Shown here one piece after another: positions 15,627 to 22,986 of a stretch of 32,110 nucleotides of DNA. The stretch's first letter is position 1; each line of letters begins with the position of its first letter. Position numbers and translations under genes: made by a program. Location: positions 1 through 32,110 of the forward strand of contig DIYZ01000019.1 in NCBI GenBank assembly GCA_002427845.1. Reading direction: 5' to 3'. The notes below the pieces were generated by a model. The model was not told the DNA's origin. It ran no database searches and worked only from the letters and a program-made list of their open reading frames with translations. Origin of the DNA: Chloracidobacterium sp. UBA6041 (GTDB taxonomy: Bacteria > Acidobacteriota > Blastocatellia > Pyrinomonadales > Pyrinomonadaceae).

Positions 15627-16520
15627 ATGGGCCTGCTGGAATCAATTAGAAAATGGATCGACGGTGAAACCGGAGAAGATCTCCTCGAGGCCGCCGACGA
15701 GCATGCCAAACCGCGGCGCATCTGGGAAGAGTTTCTGGTAAAAATCGCGCGCGAGGTTGAAGCCGTGATGCAGCGCGAGATGTTTACGCCGCCTGGTGGG
15801 CCAACATACATACCGCGCGAATACATCGTCTATCTTAGCGCCGAGGATGATAAAGACTGGCAAGGCGACAAGCGCCGCGGACTCGAGCAGGGTCTGTTCC
15901 ATGTGCTGTCGGAACGCGCGCGCGAGTTGAGCGGGTCAACCCAACTGGCAACGAAATCATTTGCGGTGGAGTTGCGCGTAGACGGCACGCTGGAGAAGAG
16001 TCAGTTTCGCGTGCAGGGCGTCTGGGACGAAACCGAGAGTGGCCACACGCAGGTGAACCCGCGAGTTGGAGCAGCACGCGGAACCTCTTCGGGATCGTCG
16101 GCCGGTGTTAATCTGAATGAGACGATTCGCGAGTTTGCCGACGGCAGCACTGACGACAGCGAGCAAGGTGAGATAGGCGAGCGGACCGTAGTCAGGCCAC
16201 GGATCCAGGAATTGTATGCCGTTGAGATTTGGAAAGACGGCGTGCGCGAGGCAGTCGTGCCGATTACCAAACCCGAGATCACAATCGGACGAGGCTCAAG
16301 ATCGATCACGGTTGACTTGCCGTTAAGAGGCGATCCGGAAGTGAGTCGCGTGCATGCCATCCTCAATCGTGAAAACGATGGGCGCTACTGGCTCGTACCG
16401 AAAGGTCGCAACCCCACTACCGTTGCCGGCCGCGAAATTCCCCGCGAACAGCGCACGGAAGTCTTACCCGACCAAAAAATCGCCATCTGCAACTTCATCC
16501 TCCGCATCCAGCCAAAGTAG
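15627..16520 (+). CDS. Second FhaA-like protein with C-terminal FHA domain
   Basis: A 297-residue soluble protein built like the first FHA gene of the cluster. The N-terminal domain (about 30-135, with YIPREYIVYLS and SQFRVQGVW) again resembles DUF3662, here more clearly. A Gly/Ser and acidic linker (138-188) follows. The C-terminal FHA domain (about 198-295) shows ITIGRGSRS with Gly-Arg at 221-222 and VSRVHAILNREN with the Ser-Arg-x-His core at 240-243. The usual NG pair is altered to KGRNPTTVAGREI, so affinity or specificity may differ. ERTVVRP (186-192) just before the domain is a possible phosphothreonine site, as in GarA/FhaB; this is speculation. It closes the kinase cluster and probably reads phosphorylation from the adjacent kinase. 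Confidence 0.78.
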   Translation: MGLLESIRKWIDGETGEDLLEAADEHAKPRRIWEEFLVKIAREVEAVMQREMFTPPGGPTYIPREYIVYLSAEDDKDWQGDKRRGLEQGLFHVLSERARELSGSTQLATKSFAVELRVDGTLEKSQFRVQGVWDETESGHTQVNPRVGAARGTSSGSSAGVNLNETIREFADGSTDDSEQGEIGERTVVRPRIQELYAVEIWKDGVREAVVPITKPEITIGRGSRSITVDLPLRGDPEVSRVHAILNRENDGRYWLVPKGRNPTTVAGREIPREQRTEVLPDQKIAICNFILRIQPK

Positions 16521-16698
16521 ATATCGCTGGGTACGGCATACCGTGACCGTGATTATCGCGCCTGCTGTCGCCCGACCTGAGGGAGGGTGTAATCCCTCAG
16601 TTCACCTCGCGATAGCTCGGGTCACATTTCAAGACGAGTATCGCAAATTCCTGAAGAGCTATGGAATTGAATACGACGAACGATACGTGTGGGACTAA
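16521..16698 (+). pseudogene. Possible C-terminal remnant of a REP-associated (IS200-like) transposase
   Basis: A reading frame entering from the FHA gene and ending at 16698 finishes with FQDEYRKFLKSYGIEYDERY. I associate such an acidic, Tyr-rich tail with transposase-like proteins of this kind of genome, but that is recollection, not a search. No catalytic HUH or Tyr motif is present and there is no start codon of its own, so at most it is a fragment. The nearby palindromes would fit REP elements of such a transposase. Confidence 0.3.
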
Positions 16699-16826
16699 CT
16701 CATTCCGCGCCTTCAGCGCTGGAAAAGGACTTCTTGTTTGCTGCTTTCCTGGGCCGATGGCCCAGGCTATTACATTCCGAGCCTCTGGCGCTTAACGGTG
16801 GGAATATGAACGAGGGAGTGCCCGCT
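16521..16826. other. 306-bp gap with palindromes and a possible transposase remnant
   Basis: This convergent gap holds no intact gene. It contains a degraded reading frame at 16521-16698, a hairpin CTGAGGGA/TCCCTCAG (16577-16584/16593-16600), and a perfect 8-bp stem CCTGGGCC/GGCCCAGG (16748-16755/16759-16766) with a 3-base loop. The latter has no adjacent T-run on either strand. Confidence 0.5.
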
Positions 16827-18155
16827 TTACGAGGTTCTGGCTGCGGCCGATTGCGGTGGCGATAACTCGGCAATCAATTCTTTGAGAAGTGGCGCGTCTT
16901 TTTCGGCGTCGAGGTAGTCCTTGCCGAGCATCTGCAGGAAGCGGCGTTCTTTCGTTTCGCCGTTCAACTCCTTCAACAGCGCGCGGCAAAAGGCGGCCAC
17001 TACAACGGGGTCGAACTGCGGGCCGGTGTTAAGGCGAAAGTCTGTGATCACTTCTGCAAACGTGCGGCGCGTTTTGTAAGGACGGTCCGTCGTCATGGCG
17101 TCAAAGGAGTCGGCGAGGGTGACAATCTTTGCGCCAATGGGAATCTGTTTGTCCGTAAGTCCGTCGGGATAACCGCGCCCGTCCATACGTTCGTGGTGAT
17201 ACTTGGCCATCAAAGGAATGTCAGCATACGGATGATGAATCGGCGACAGGATCTCATAGCCGGCCGCGGGATGGCGATTGAGTTCGCTTGATTCCTTCGC
17301 ATCGATCCGGTAGGGCGCGTTGATGATGTCGCGTTCCACAACCAGTTTGCCGACGTCGTGAAGGTAACCGGCAATGGCCATGCCCTCCACTTCTTCTTCG
17401 CCCCAACCCATTTCGCGCGCGATGATCTCGCTGTATCTGCCGACGCGTTCGGAATGACCCTGCGTGTATTTGTCTTTGATATCAATCGCCGCAGCAAACG
17501 CGCGTACGGTGTCGCGATAGATAGCGCGCAGGTCTTGGTAAAGCCGGCGGTTTTCTTCGGCCTGTTGCTTCACTTCCCCGAGCAAACGATGCGTGTGAAT
17601 GCCGACGCCGATGTGCCTCACCATCGAGCGAATCACTTCGATGTCATCAGGCGTGAACGGATCGCCGCTGGCCTTGCCGCCGAGTAGCACCAGCCCTGTC
17701 AAATCCCCACGCACAATCATCGGAACAATCAGTTGTAATTCCTGAGCTTTGAGTTCTGCCTGGTAACGATTGATGAAACCGGGGCTTTGAATATTGGAGG
17801 TTGGACTTTGGACGTCACTCGAAACGCGATCGCTAACGCTATCGGTACTACCAGTGATCTGGAACGCACCATCCGGCGAATTCAGAAATGTTTCCCGATC
17901 TGAGTCTTCGACATCGAAGCGCGCCGGATAATCATCACCGAGTCCCCAGATGGCAAGCTGGTTTGTGCTTTTATCTTCAGGCAGTTGATGCCGCGGCGAC
18001 TCGACCACTGCGCCGCGTCTGATTGCGAGCGTGCCTAACAAGAGGTGAAGAGACGTGCGGACCATCTCGATGAAGTCGCCCGTGTCCGCGACCTCCTGGC
18101 CCAAGTCGGCAAGCGCGCCAAAGGAGTGAATCAGTTTTTGTGTGTTTGGCTCCAT
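16827..18155 (-). CDS. GAF-like sensor with HD-GYP phosphodiesterase domain
   Basis: Probable c-di-GMP phosphodiesterase. The 442-residue protein has an N-terminal GAF-like region (about 15-190, with LIVPMIVRGDLTGLVLLGG), a short coiled helix (190-215), and a complete HD-GYP domain (215-395): HSERVGRYS (234-242), the HD pair in YLHDVGK (264-270), HPAAGYEIL (295-303), HHERMDGRGYPDG (320-332) and DSFDAMTTDRPY (349-360). The GYP triad (328-330) and the His/Asp ligands look intact, so it is probably active. Residues 113-125 are encoded by a heptamer array inserted within the GAF-like region. Last gene of the operon, 20 bases after the STAS gene. Its product would lower the c-di-GMP made by the first gene. 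Confidence 0.88.
   Translation of the reverse strand: MEPNTQKLIHSFGALADLGQEVADTGDFIEMVRTSLHLLLGTLAIRRGAVVESPRHQLPEDKSTNQLAIWGLGDDYPARFDVEDSDRETFLNSPDGAFQITGSTDSVSDRVSSDVQSPTSNIQSPGFINRYQAELKAQELQLIVPMIVRGDLTGLVLLGGKASGDPFTPDDIEVIRSMVRHIGVGIHTHRLLGEVKQQAEENRRLYQDLRAIYRDTVRAFAAAIDIKDKYTQGHSERVGRYSEIIAREMGWGEEEVEGMAIAGYLHDVGKLVVERDIINAPYRIDAKESSELNRHPAAGYEILSPIHHPYADIPLMAKYHHERMDGRGYPDGLTDKQIPIGAKIVTLADSFDAMTTDRPYKTRRTFAEVITDFRLNTGPQFDPVVVAAFCRALLKELNGETKERRFLQMLGKDYLDAEKDAPLLKELIAELSPPQSAAARTS
17782..17816. repeat. Intragenic heptamer array in the HD-GYP gene
   Basis: Five 7-base units (plus strand GGGCTTT, GAATATT, GGAGGTT, GGACTTT, GGACGTC). On the minus strand they are read in frame as DVQSPTSNIQSP. 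It matches an array at 22041-22075 in sequence, phase and encoded peptide. Confidence 0.75.
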
Positions 18156-18167
18156 AACTGCCGAAGA

Positions 18168-18183
18168 CTAGTGGCCTAGTGGC
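18168..18183. repeat. 8-bp tandem duplication at the STAS stop codon
   Basis: CTAGTGGC occurs twice in tandem (18168-18175 and 18176-18183). On the minus strand this duplicates the last residues and stop (GGC CAC TAG) of the STAS gene. It lies in the 20-base gap before the HD-GYP start and looks like recent slippage. Confidence 0.6.
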
Positions 18184-18562
18184 CTATTGCCTGAGTCTGC
18201 GTGGGTGGAGTGGAGAGACTGGAGAGAGCTTCCTGTTCATCCTTGGCAAGCACGACGTGGCGGGTCAGCCCGAGCATCTCGAATAGTTGCACAGTCTCGC
18301 TGTTGACGTCGGAAAAAACTACGAGGGCGCCGCTTTTTTCCGCGATGTCGATGATGCCGAGGAGGATCGAGATGCCAATACTGTTAACCAGCTCCGTGTC
18401 GCTGAAATCAATCACGAGCGCGCGGCAGCCGGAATCGAGTTGCTTCTTACACTCGCGCTCGATTCTTTCGCCGGTGAGCTTGTTAAGATAATCGCTGGCA
18501 TAGACCACGGCGGTGGTGCCGACGCAGTGCGAGCGCACGTTGGAATTGATTGATTCTCCCAT
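18176..18562 (-). CDS. STAS-domain anti-sigma factor antagonist
   Basis: A 128-residue single STAS domain of the SpoIIAA/RsbV type. Such proteins bind an HATPase-type anti-sigma kinase when unphosphorylated and release its partner. The core LVIDFSDTELVNSIGISILLGII (49-71) aligns with the phosphorylation loop; the usual D-S-S-G is N60-S61-I62-G63, so the position matching the phosphorylated Ser of SpoIIAA is Ile62. Ser61 or Ser65 could substitute; this variant is not rare among STAS proteins. The C-terminal tail (112-128) is Ser/Thr/Gln-rich. It lies 25 bases after the gene for the HATPase fusion protein, its obvious candidate partner. Confidence 0.83.
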   Translation of the reverse strand: MGESINSNVRSHCVGTTAVVYASDYLNKLTGERIERECKKQLDSGCRALVIDFSDTELVNSIGISILLGIIDIAEKSGALVVFSDVNSETVQLFEMLGLTRHVVLAKDEQEALSSLSTPPTQTQAIGH

Positions 18563-18569
18563 TCACTAA

Positions 18570-18586
18570 GCAAACTAACAGTTTGC
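18570..18586. repeat. Small palindrome after the HATPase fusion gene
   Basis: GCAAACT (18570-18576) and AGTTTGC (18580-18586) pair perfectly with loop AAC, directly after the stop codon at 18588. It is similar to the elements at 22897-22949 and 29541-29580; shared core GTAACGC or AACGCAAAC on the minus strand. Confidence 0.5.
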
Positions 18587-18587
18587 G

Positions 18588-20849
18588 TTACGACGAACTG
18601 TTGCGCAAGTATTTGGTCATACGCAAGCTGGTGCCTTCGTCAACGGGTTCAAACTCAACTTCGTCCATAAGCGTTTTGATAAGTTTGAGTCCCCAGCCAC
18701 GTCGTTGCTCACCAGCGTTATCACCTTCACGCCTGCCCGCACTCTTAACATCCTGGCCTTCAATACTCGAGGGCACGATGCCGCGACTCGCAATAGTAAT
18801 GACCAATTTATCATTTTCGACCCGAAAGCGCTGATAAATTTTTCGGTCCGGACTGAGACTGTGCTCGGAGGCATTGATGCAGGCCTCGACGATGGCGGTC
18901 TTAATCTGGTTAATTGCCTCGGGACGGAAATTGAGCCGGCGGGCAAGCTGCTCAACAGCGGTCGCCGCGAGCAGCTCATAATCAGCACCCATCGGCAGAA
19001 TCATAACGACCTCATCGCTCTCGCCAGCCGGCGGAACGGCGCCTTCCATTTCGAGTCGAGTTGCGAAGAGTTCGAACTGCTGTTGATTCGATCCGTAGGC
19101 GCCGCGCTCGCGAAGCAGCTCAGTTGCTTTGACTGAAAAGCCCTCAGTCGCAATCAGCCAGATTTGCGTGCGCACAAAAGCAGACTTGCGCCCCAGGTTC
19201 TCGAGGCGATCCAGCCAATCCCGCGTTAGCTGCAAATCAGCTTCGAGTTTGCTGTCGACTCTTGCCACCAGCCACACAACTTCGTTTGCGTCCGTGTAAG
19301 TTGCTCCCTCAAATGCATGCGCTACAACCGAAGCTTCTTCGCCAAAAGGTCGCAGCTCCGGGCCAAACGAAACGCCGGTAGCGGTATGAAATACCTGCGG
19401 CAGCCGCAGCATTTCGGTTTCAGCATCGAGCCTGGCGGCAATCTCGTCTGGCGTGGAGCCCTTGTAAGCTTCCGCAAAGCGTTGGTAGTTGAAAAGGCTT
19501 AGCGGCACCCGCTGACCATTAAACTTCGAGAGCACTTCGCGCAAACGGAGACTGGCAGCGCGGCGGTAATGCAGCGCGATGGTTTGTGGCGCGCGTCTCA
19601 ACGTAGCTGACATTAAATCCGCCACCACCAGCGCCCGCGGCTCGCGCAAAGTATCGAGCCGAAAACGCGTTCTTACAAAATCTCGCCACGCTGTCGGACC
19701 AGTCTCGGCATCGACGGTTTCGCCGTCCCAGTTCACCAGCTCCTGAATATGCAAGGTCCGAAGAATCTGCTCAACTTCGGCGGCCTCGAGCTTCAATCGC
19801 CGGCGCCAGGCTTCGAAAGTTGCGGTGCGATTACCGGCCGGCACTGCTTCACAAAGCAAGCGAACCAGTGCGCGCCGCGTTTCAGGTTCAGGAGCGACGC
19901 GCTCAAGCACAGACGTGAAGTAACGGTAGAGGCGGCCACCTAACAGCTCGTCAACATACAGGCGCTCGCAGGTCAGATAGGAGTCGAGCGATAAATGTTT
20001 TTCGCGTGCGGCCTGGAGCGTCGCCGTTATGAAGAACGGGCTTCCTTCAAGTTGCTGCACCAACAAATCTCGCGTCTCCTCAGTTAACGTGACCTGTTGC
20101 CTGCGCGCGGCCGACGTGACGAGTTTGCGAGCATCTTCTTCTGCCAGCGGTTCCAGCCGCATCATGTCGAGCGATTCCGTGTTACCACCCGCGCGCTCGA
20201 CCGAATCCACCACTTCGCGACGCAGTCCCGCCAAAGCGAACGGCAACCGGGAAAGTGTCAACGACCTAACCAACTCCGTCGCAAACGGCACCGGCGAGTC
20301 GGCGTAGCTGGCTAACTGCACGGCGTCAAACATCACAAACGGCTGGCCGTTGCCCGCCGGAACTCGCTTAGGCGCGCTCAGACAGAAGCGCACGAAGTCT
20401 CGATCATCGTTGCCAAAGCGCTGTTGGTTGTAGTTCTCAATTAGCTCTTCGATCCATACAAGATCGGCGGCGGGCGCAAGTTGGACCAGATCGTTGAGTG
20501 TAAGCGACGTTTGGCAGAGCGAAGGCTCATCGCGGCGAAACGCAATGTATTGCAGCAGAAACGTATTGAGAAATTCGATTGCCGCGCTGACCGGCGTGTT
20601 GTCGGTTTGCGGCAGCGCAAAGTAGATGGGAATGACAGTACGCTGATGAAACAGTTCGTCGTAAGCCTGTCGCAACAGCTCGGACACACCGGCGAGCGGC
20701 GCCAGCAAGATAAGCAGCCCGCGACTTTCCGCGCGACTACGGGTAGCATGGGCCACGAGTTGCTCGAGCTCAACAGCCCTGCCTACAAACTCTTCGCGCG
20801 GTACGCGGCCGAGAATCGGATTTCTTTCCTCTTGGCGGTTTCGATTCAT
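18588..20849 (-). CDS. Degenerate AAA/STAND-like module fused to an RsbW/SpoIIAB-type HATPase domain
   Basis: A 753-residue protein combining several parts. Residues 20-430 look like an AAA/STAND ATPase (FVGRAVELEQL at 21-31) with winged-helix-like C-terminus, but the P-loop is LLAPLAGVSELL (48-59) without the Lys-Ser/Thr, and the Walker B is FVMFDAVQL (171-179) without the Glu; it is probably inactive. Residues 500-600 (VVWLVARVDSKLEADLQL, then WLIATEGFSVKATELL) recall a restriction-endonuclease-like fold lacking its acidic catalytic residues; this is tentative. Residues 620-750 form an anti-sigma kinase type HATPase: N-box EACINASEH (655-663, Glu655 and Asn659 kept), G1 box with Ser688 where Asp is usual (IASRG), and G2 box RRGWGLKLI (716-724). 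Operon position between diguanylate cyclase and STAS gene suggests partner switching. The upstream gene ends 10 bases before its start. Confidence 0.75.
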   Translation of the reverse strand: MNRNRQEERNPILGRVPREEFVGRAVELEQLVAHATRSRAESRGLLILLAPLAGVSELLRQAYDELFHQRTVIPIYFALPQTDNTPVSAAIEFLNTFLLQYIAFRRDEPSLCQTSLTLNDLVQLAPAADLVWIEELIENYNQQRFGNDDRDFVRFCLSAPKRVPAGNGQPFVMFDAVQLASYADSPVPFATELVRSLTLSRLPFALAGLRREVVDSVERAGGNTESLDMMRLEPLAEEDARKLVTSAARRQQVTLTEETRDLLVQQLEGSPFFITATLQAAREKHLSLDSYLTCERLYVDELLGGRLYRYFTSVLERVAPEPETRRALVRLLCEAVPAGNRTATFEAWRRRLKLEAAEVEQILRTLHIQELVNWDGETVDAETGPTAWRDFVRTRFRLDTLREPRALVVADLMSATLRRAPQTIALHYRRAASLRLREVLSKFNGQRVPLSLFNYQRFAEAYKGSTPDEIAARLDAETEMLRLPQVFHTATGVSFGPELRPFGEEASVVAHAFEGATYTDANEVVWLVARVDSKLEADLQLTRDWLDRLENLGRKSAFVRTQIWLIATEGFSVKATELLRERGAYGSNQQQFELFATRLEMEGAVPPAGESDEVVMILPMGADYELLAATAVEQLARRLNFRPEAINQIKTAIVEACINASEHSLSPDRKIYQRFRVENDKLVITIASRGIVPSSIEGQDVKSAGRREGDNAGEQRRGWGLKLIKTLMDEVEFEPVDEGTSLRMTKYLRNSSS

Positions 20850-20859
20850 TTGCTTGGAT

Positions 20860-22677
20860 TCACTTGGCGACGAACGAGCCGGTCAGATTATCAACGTAAA
20901 AGTCGATGCGATTCTTTCCCTGGCTCTTGGCGTTATAGAGGGCGCGGTCGGCCGCTGCGATTACCTTTTCAGCAGTATCGATGTGCTTACCGAAAGTGGA
21001 GATTCCAATGCTGATACTCACCGTGCCCAGCGGCTGAGATTTGTCGTAGGGGTAGTCTGTCTCGGTTACACGCTGACGCATGCGCTCGGCAATCACGCCG
21101 GCTTCGCTCTGCGTTGTCTGCGGCAGCAGAATGCAAAACTCTTCGCCGCCGTAGCGGCAGGCAACATCCGCTGAGCGGAGCGTGGCCTTCAGGCAGTGGG
21201 CCGTAATTTTCAGGGCAACGTCCCCAGCCTGATGGCCATTCCGATCGTTGTAGTTCTTGAAGTCGTCAATGTCGATCATCAAGCAACTCATGGAATAGTT
21301 GTAACGGCTGGAGCGGTTCAACTCTTCAGTCAAACGCTCCTCGAGATAGCGACGATTCAATAATCCCGTCAGCGGATCGGTGATTGACATCAACTGAAAC
21401 TGCGTGGCGCGCTCCTGCCATTCAGCGCGGTCAAGCGCAACTGCGATTTGCGGCCCGATGATTTCCAGCAAACTCAGATCGACATCATCAAAAGTGCCGC
21501 CCGCGGTTTTGTCCGTAACATTCAGCACGCCGATTTTCCTGCCGCGCATGGTTATGGGATAACTAATAAAAGATTTTGTTTTGTAGTTGCGTTCCGGCGG
21601 CGCTGGAGTGAGTCCGGCTGTTTCCAGATTCTCAACTACAAGCGGCTGCCCTGATTCCAGCACTCTTCCGGAGATGCCCTCGCCAAGCCGCGTGCGGCCG
21701 ACGCCCTCTTCCTTCGTGGCCAGGCCGACAGCAGCCCTCAAGCTGATCTCGTTGGTGCCTTCGTCAAACACCATCAGCGATGCGCGTTCCGCCTTAAGCA
21801 AGTCTTTGGAATGAGTGAGAATTGCGAGGTATGCCTTGTCAGGCTCGGTCGAGCTAATGCGTTCCAGAAAACGCTGGAGCGACTCCGCCAGGTGAGAGCG
21901 ATATTCGAGTTCCCCACGAAGCCGATCGACTTCACTCTGAAGATCGGAGGGCGTTTCAGCCGCGGGTGCTACCCGGTCGCTACCACCACGCCTGCCGGGC
22001 TGCCCGGCTGGGGACCCCGGTCCGCTTCCGGTACTGACAAGACTTTGGAAATTGGACGTTGGAATTTGAACTCCAGCAGCAACCGTTCGCGCGGCTTTGT
22101 CCAGACGCTCCGCCAACTGTTCGAGGCGCTGCGGCTCGGAAAAGATCACGTTTGTAAATGGTCCACTACTAAGCAAGTCATTAAGTTCACCCGCGCGAAA
22201 GCGATCAACCAGCGAGCGATAATCGGCGCCCGACACGAAAGCGCGGCCACCTATCACCGCAAGATTTTGTTCGCGGCCGATTTCGACCGGCATCGTGAAG
22301 CACTGCAAGCCCGCATGGCATTTGTACTGCACCGCCGCACCGGCACTCATTGCGCGCCGGTGAGCATCGCCGCAATAAGGATCACAGAGTCCGACATACT
22401 CCGGTGAAGATTGGAAGGCGTGGCAGATCGAATTGTTGTTGGAAACGACAAGTGCCGGTGGTTGGCGGCCATCGACTAGCAACACTGACAAGCCCAGGGA
22501 GTCCGCAATTTTGTCCTGAGCCTCGGCCCATCCAGGAGGCGCCTCCTCAGGGTGCTCCTGCACAATTTCAGAAAGATTCTCGGGCGTCGCCGGCCGCGAT
22601 TCGGTCGTCGCTATGGGGCGCTTGCCCTTTGACGACTCTTTGCGTCGCGGTGTTTGTGGGCGATTTCTAAATGGCAT
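20860..22677 (-). CDS. PocR-GAF-GGDEF diguanylate cyclase
   Basis: Probable synthase of c-di-GMP with two sensory domains. From the ATG at 22677 it has 605 residues. A PocR-like ligand-binding domain (about 53-165) carries several Cys residues (SICHAF, GLCDPYCGDAHRRA, QYKCHAGLQCF) that could bind metal or a small ligand. A linker (200-250) encoded by repeat DNA follows, then a coiled coil, a GAF domain (about 280-420, ending with FISYPITMRGRKIGVLNV) and a GGDEF domain (430-590). The active-site loop is GGEEF (510-514) and an RxxD inhibitory site (RSAD, 501-504) stands five residues before it, so product inhibition is expected. No Shine-Dalgarno site marks the ATG; the frame stays open to a TTG at 22821 preceded by GAGGG, an alternative start. 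First gene of the signalling operon. Confidence 0.88.
   Translation of the reverse strand: MPFRNRPQTPRRKESSKGKRPIATTESRPATPENLSEIVQEHPEEAPPGWAEAQDKIADSLGLSVLLVDGRQPPALVVSNNNSICHAFQSSPEYVGLCDPYCGDAHRRAMSAGAAVQYKCHAGLQCFTMPVEIGREQNLAVIGGRAFVSGADYRSLVDRFRAGELNDLLSSGPFTNVIFSEPQRLEQLAERLDKAARTVAAGVQIPTSNFQSLVSTGSGPGSPAGQPGRRGGSDRVAPAAETPSDLQSEVDRLRGELEYRSHLAESLQRFLERISSTEPDKAYLAILTHSKDLLKAERASLMVFDEGTNEISLRAAVGLATKEEGVGRTRLGEGISGRVLESGQPLVVENLETAGLTPAPPERNYKTKSFISYPITMRGRKIGVLNVTDKTAGGTFDDVDLSLLEIIGPQIAVALDRAEWQERATQFQLMSITDPLTGLLNRRYLEERLTEELNRSSRYNYSMSCLMIDIDDFKNYNDRNGHQAGDVALKITAHCLKATLRSADVACRYGGEEFCILLPQTTQSEAGVIAERMRQRVTETDYPYDKSQPLGTVSISIGISTFGKHIDTAEKVIAAADRALYNAKSQGKNRIDFYVDNLTGSFVAK
22041..22075. 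repeat. Intragenic heptamer array in the GGDEF gene
   Basis: Five 7-base units (plus strand GACTTTG, GAAATTG, GACGTTG, GAATTTG, AACTCCA). Read in frame on the minus strand they give GVQIPTSNFQSL. Next to it on the plus-strand left side is a GC-rich palindromic stretch (about 21961-22035) encoding a Gly/Pro/Arg-rich linker. Confidence 0.75.
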
Positions 22678-22986
22678 TTGCTCTAAACACGAATATCGGC
22701 TGGCACAGCAACTCAGCGGTTCGCTTTGAAGTTCAGTATAGATTCCGGTGGAAACCTCAACAAGTTGCTCGATGGCGGCCTCATAAGCGTCCGGCAGAGG
22801 TTGAATAACCCGTAAGCACAAAACAACTTACCCTCTTGGTAAACGACCAATAACGGGTGCTTTTCATGTGCTGTGAGCAGGAGAATAGAGGGTTTTCTTG
22901 TAACGCCGGCTAATGGCCCGCATAGGCGCACGGGAGCTTGCGTTACAAGCAATCTTCCCTGAGACGTGAAATTTGGGCCGGCTAAA
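22678..22986. other. 309-bp gap between oppF and the GGDEF operon
   Basis: If the GGDEF gene starts at 22677, this stretch is non-coding; it should hold the promoter of the signalling operon. It contains a 10-bp perfect inverted repeat at 22897-22906/22940-22949. The GGDEF frame itself remains open through 22821, so the last 144 bases of the gap may be coding. No promoter hexamers could be chosen. Confidence 0.5.
22897..22949. repeat. 10-bp inverted repeat of the GTAACGC family
   Basis: CTTGTAACGC (22897-22906) and GCGTTACAAG (22940-22949) are perfect inverted repeats around a 33-base interior. No T-run follows on the plus strand; on the minus strand it is followed by AAAA. Related cores occur at 18570-18590 and 29541-29580. 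Confidence 0.6.

Noticed and set aside
16354..16698. A 114-residue plus-strand open frame as a real gene
   Set aside because: Its first half lies inside the FHA gene in another frame and only the tail is unusual; it is listed as a possible remnant instead.
16748..16766. Intrinsic terminator between the FHA and HD-GYP genes
   Set aside because: The stem is strong, but no T-run follows it on either strand.
18588..20849. Active STAND ATPase or active nuclease annotation
   Set aside because: The P-loop lacks Lys-Ser/Thr, Walker B lacks the Glu, and the central segment lacks an acidic/Lys catalytic set.
22678..22821. TTG at 22821 as the start of the GGDEF gene
   Set aside because: A GAGGG lies upstream, but the added 48 residues match no domain and TTG starts are less common; the ATG at 22677 is kept, with the alternative noted.
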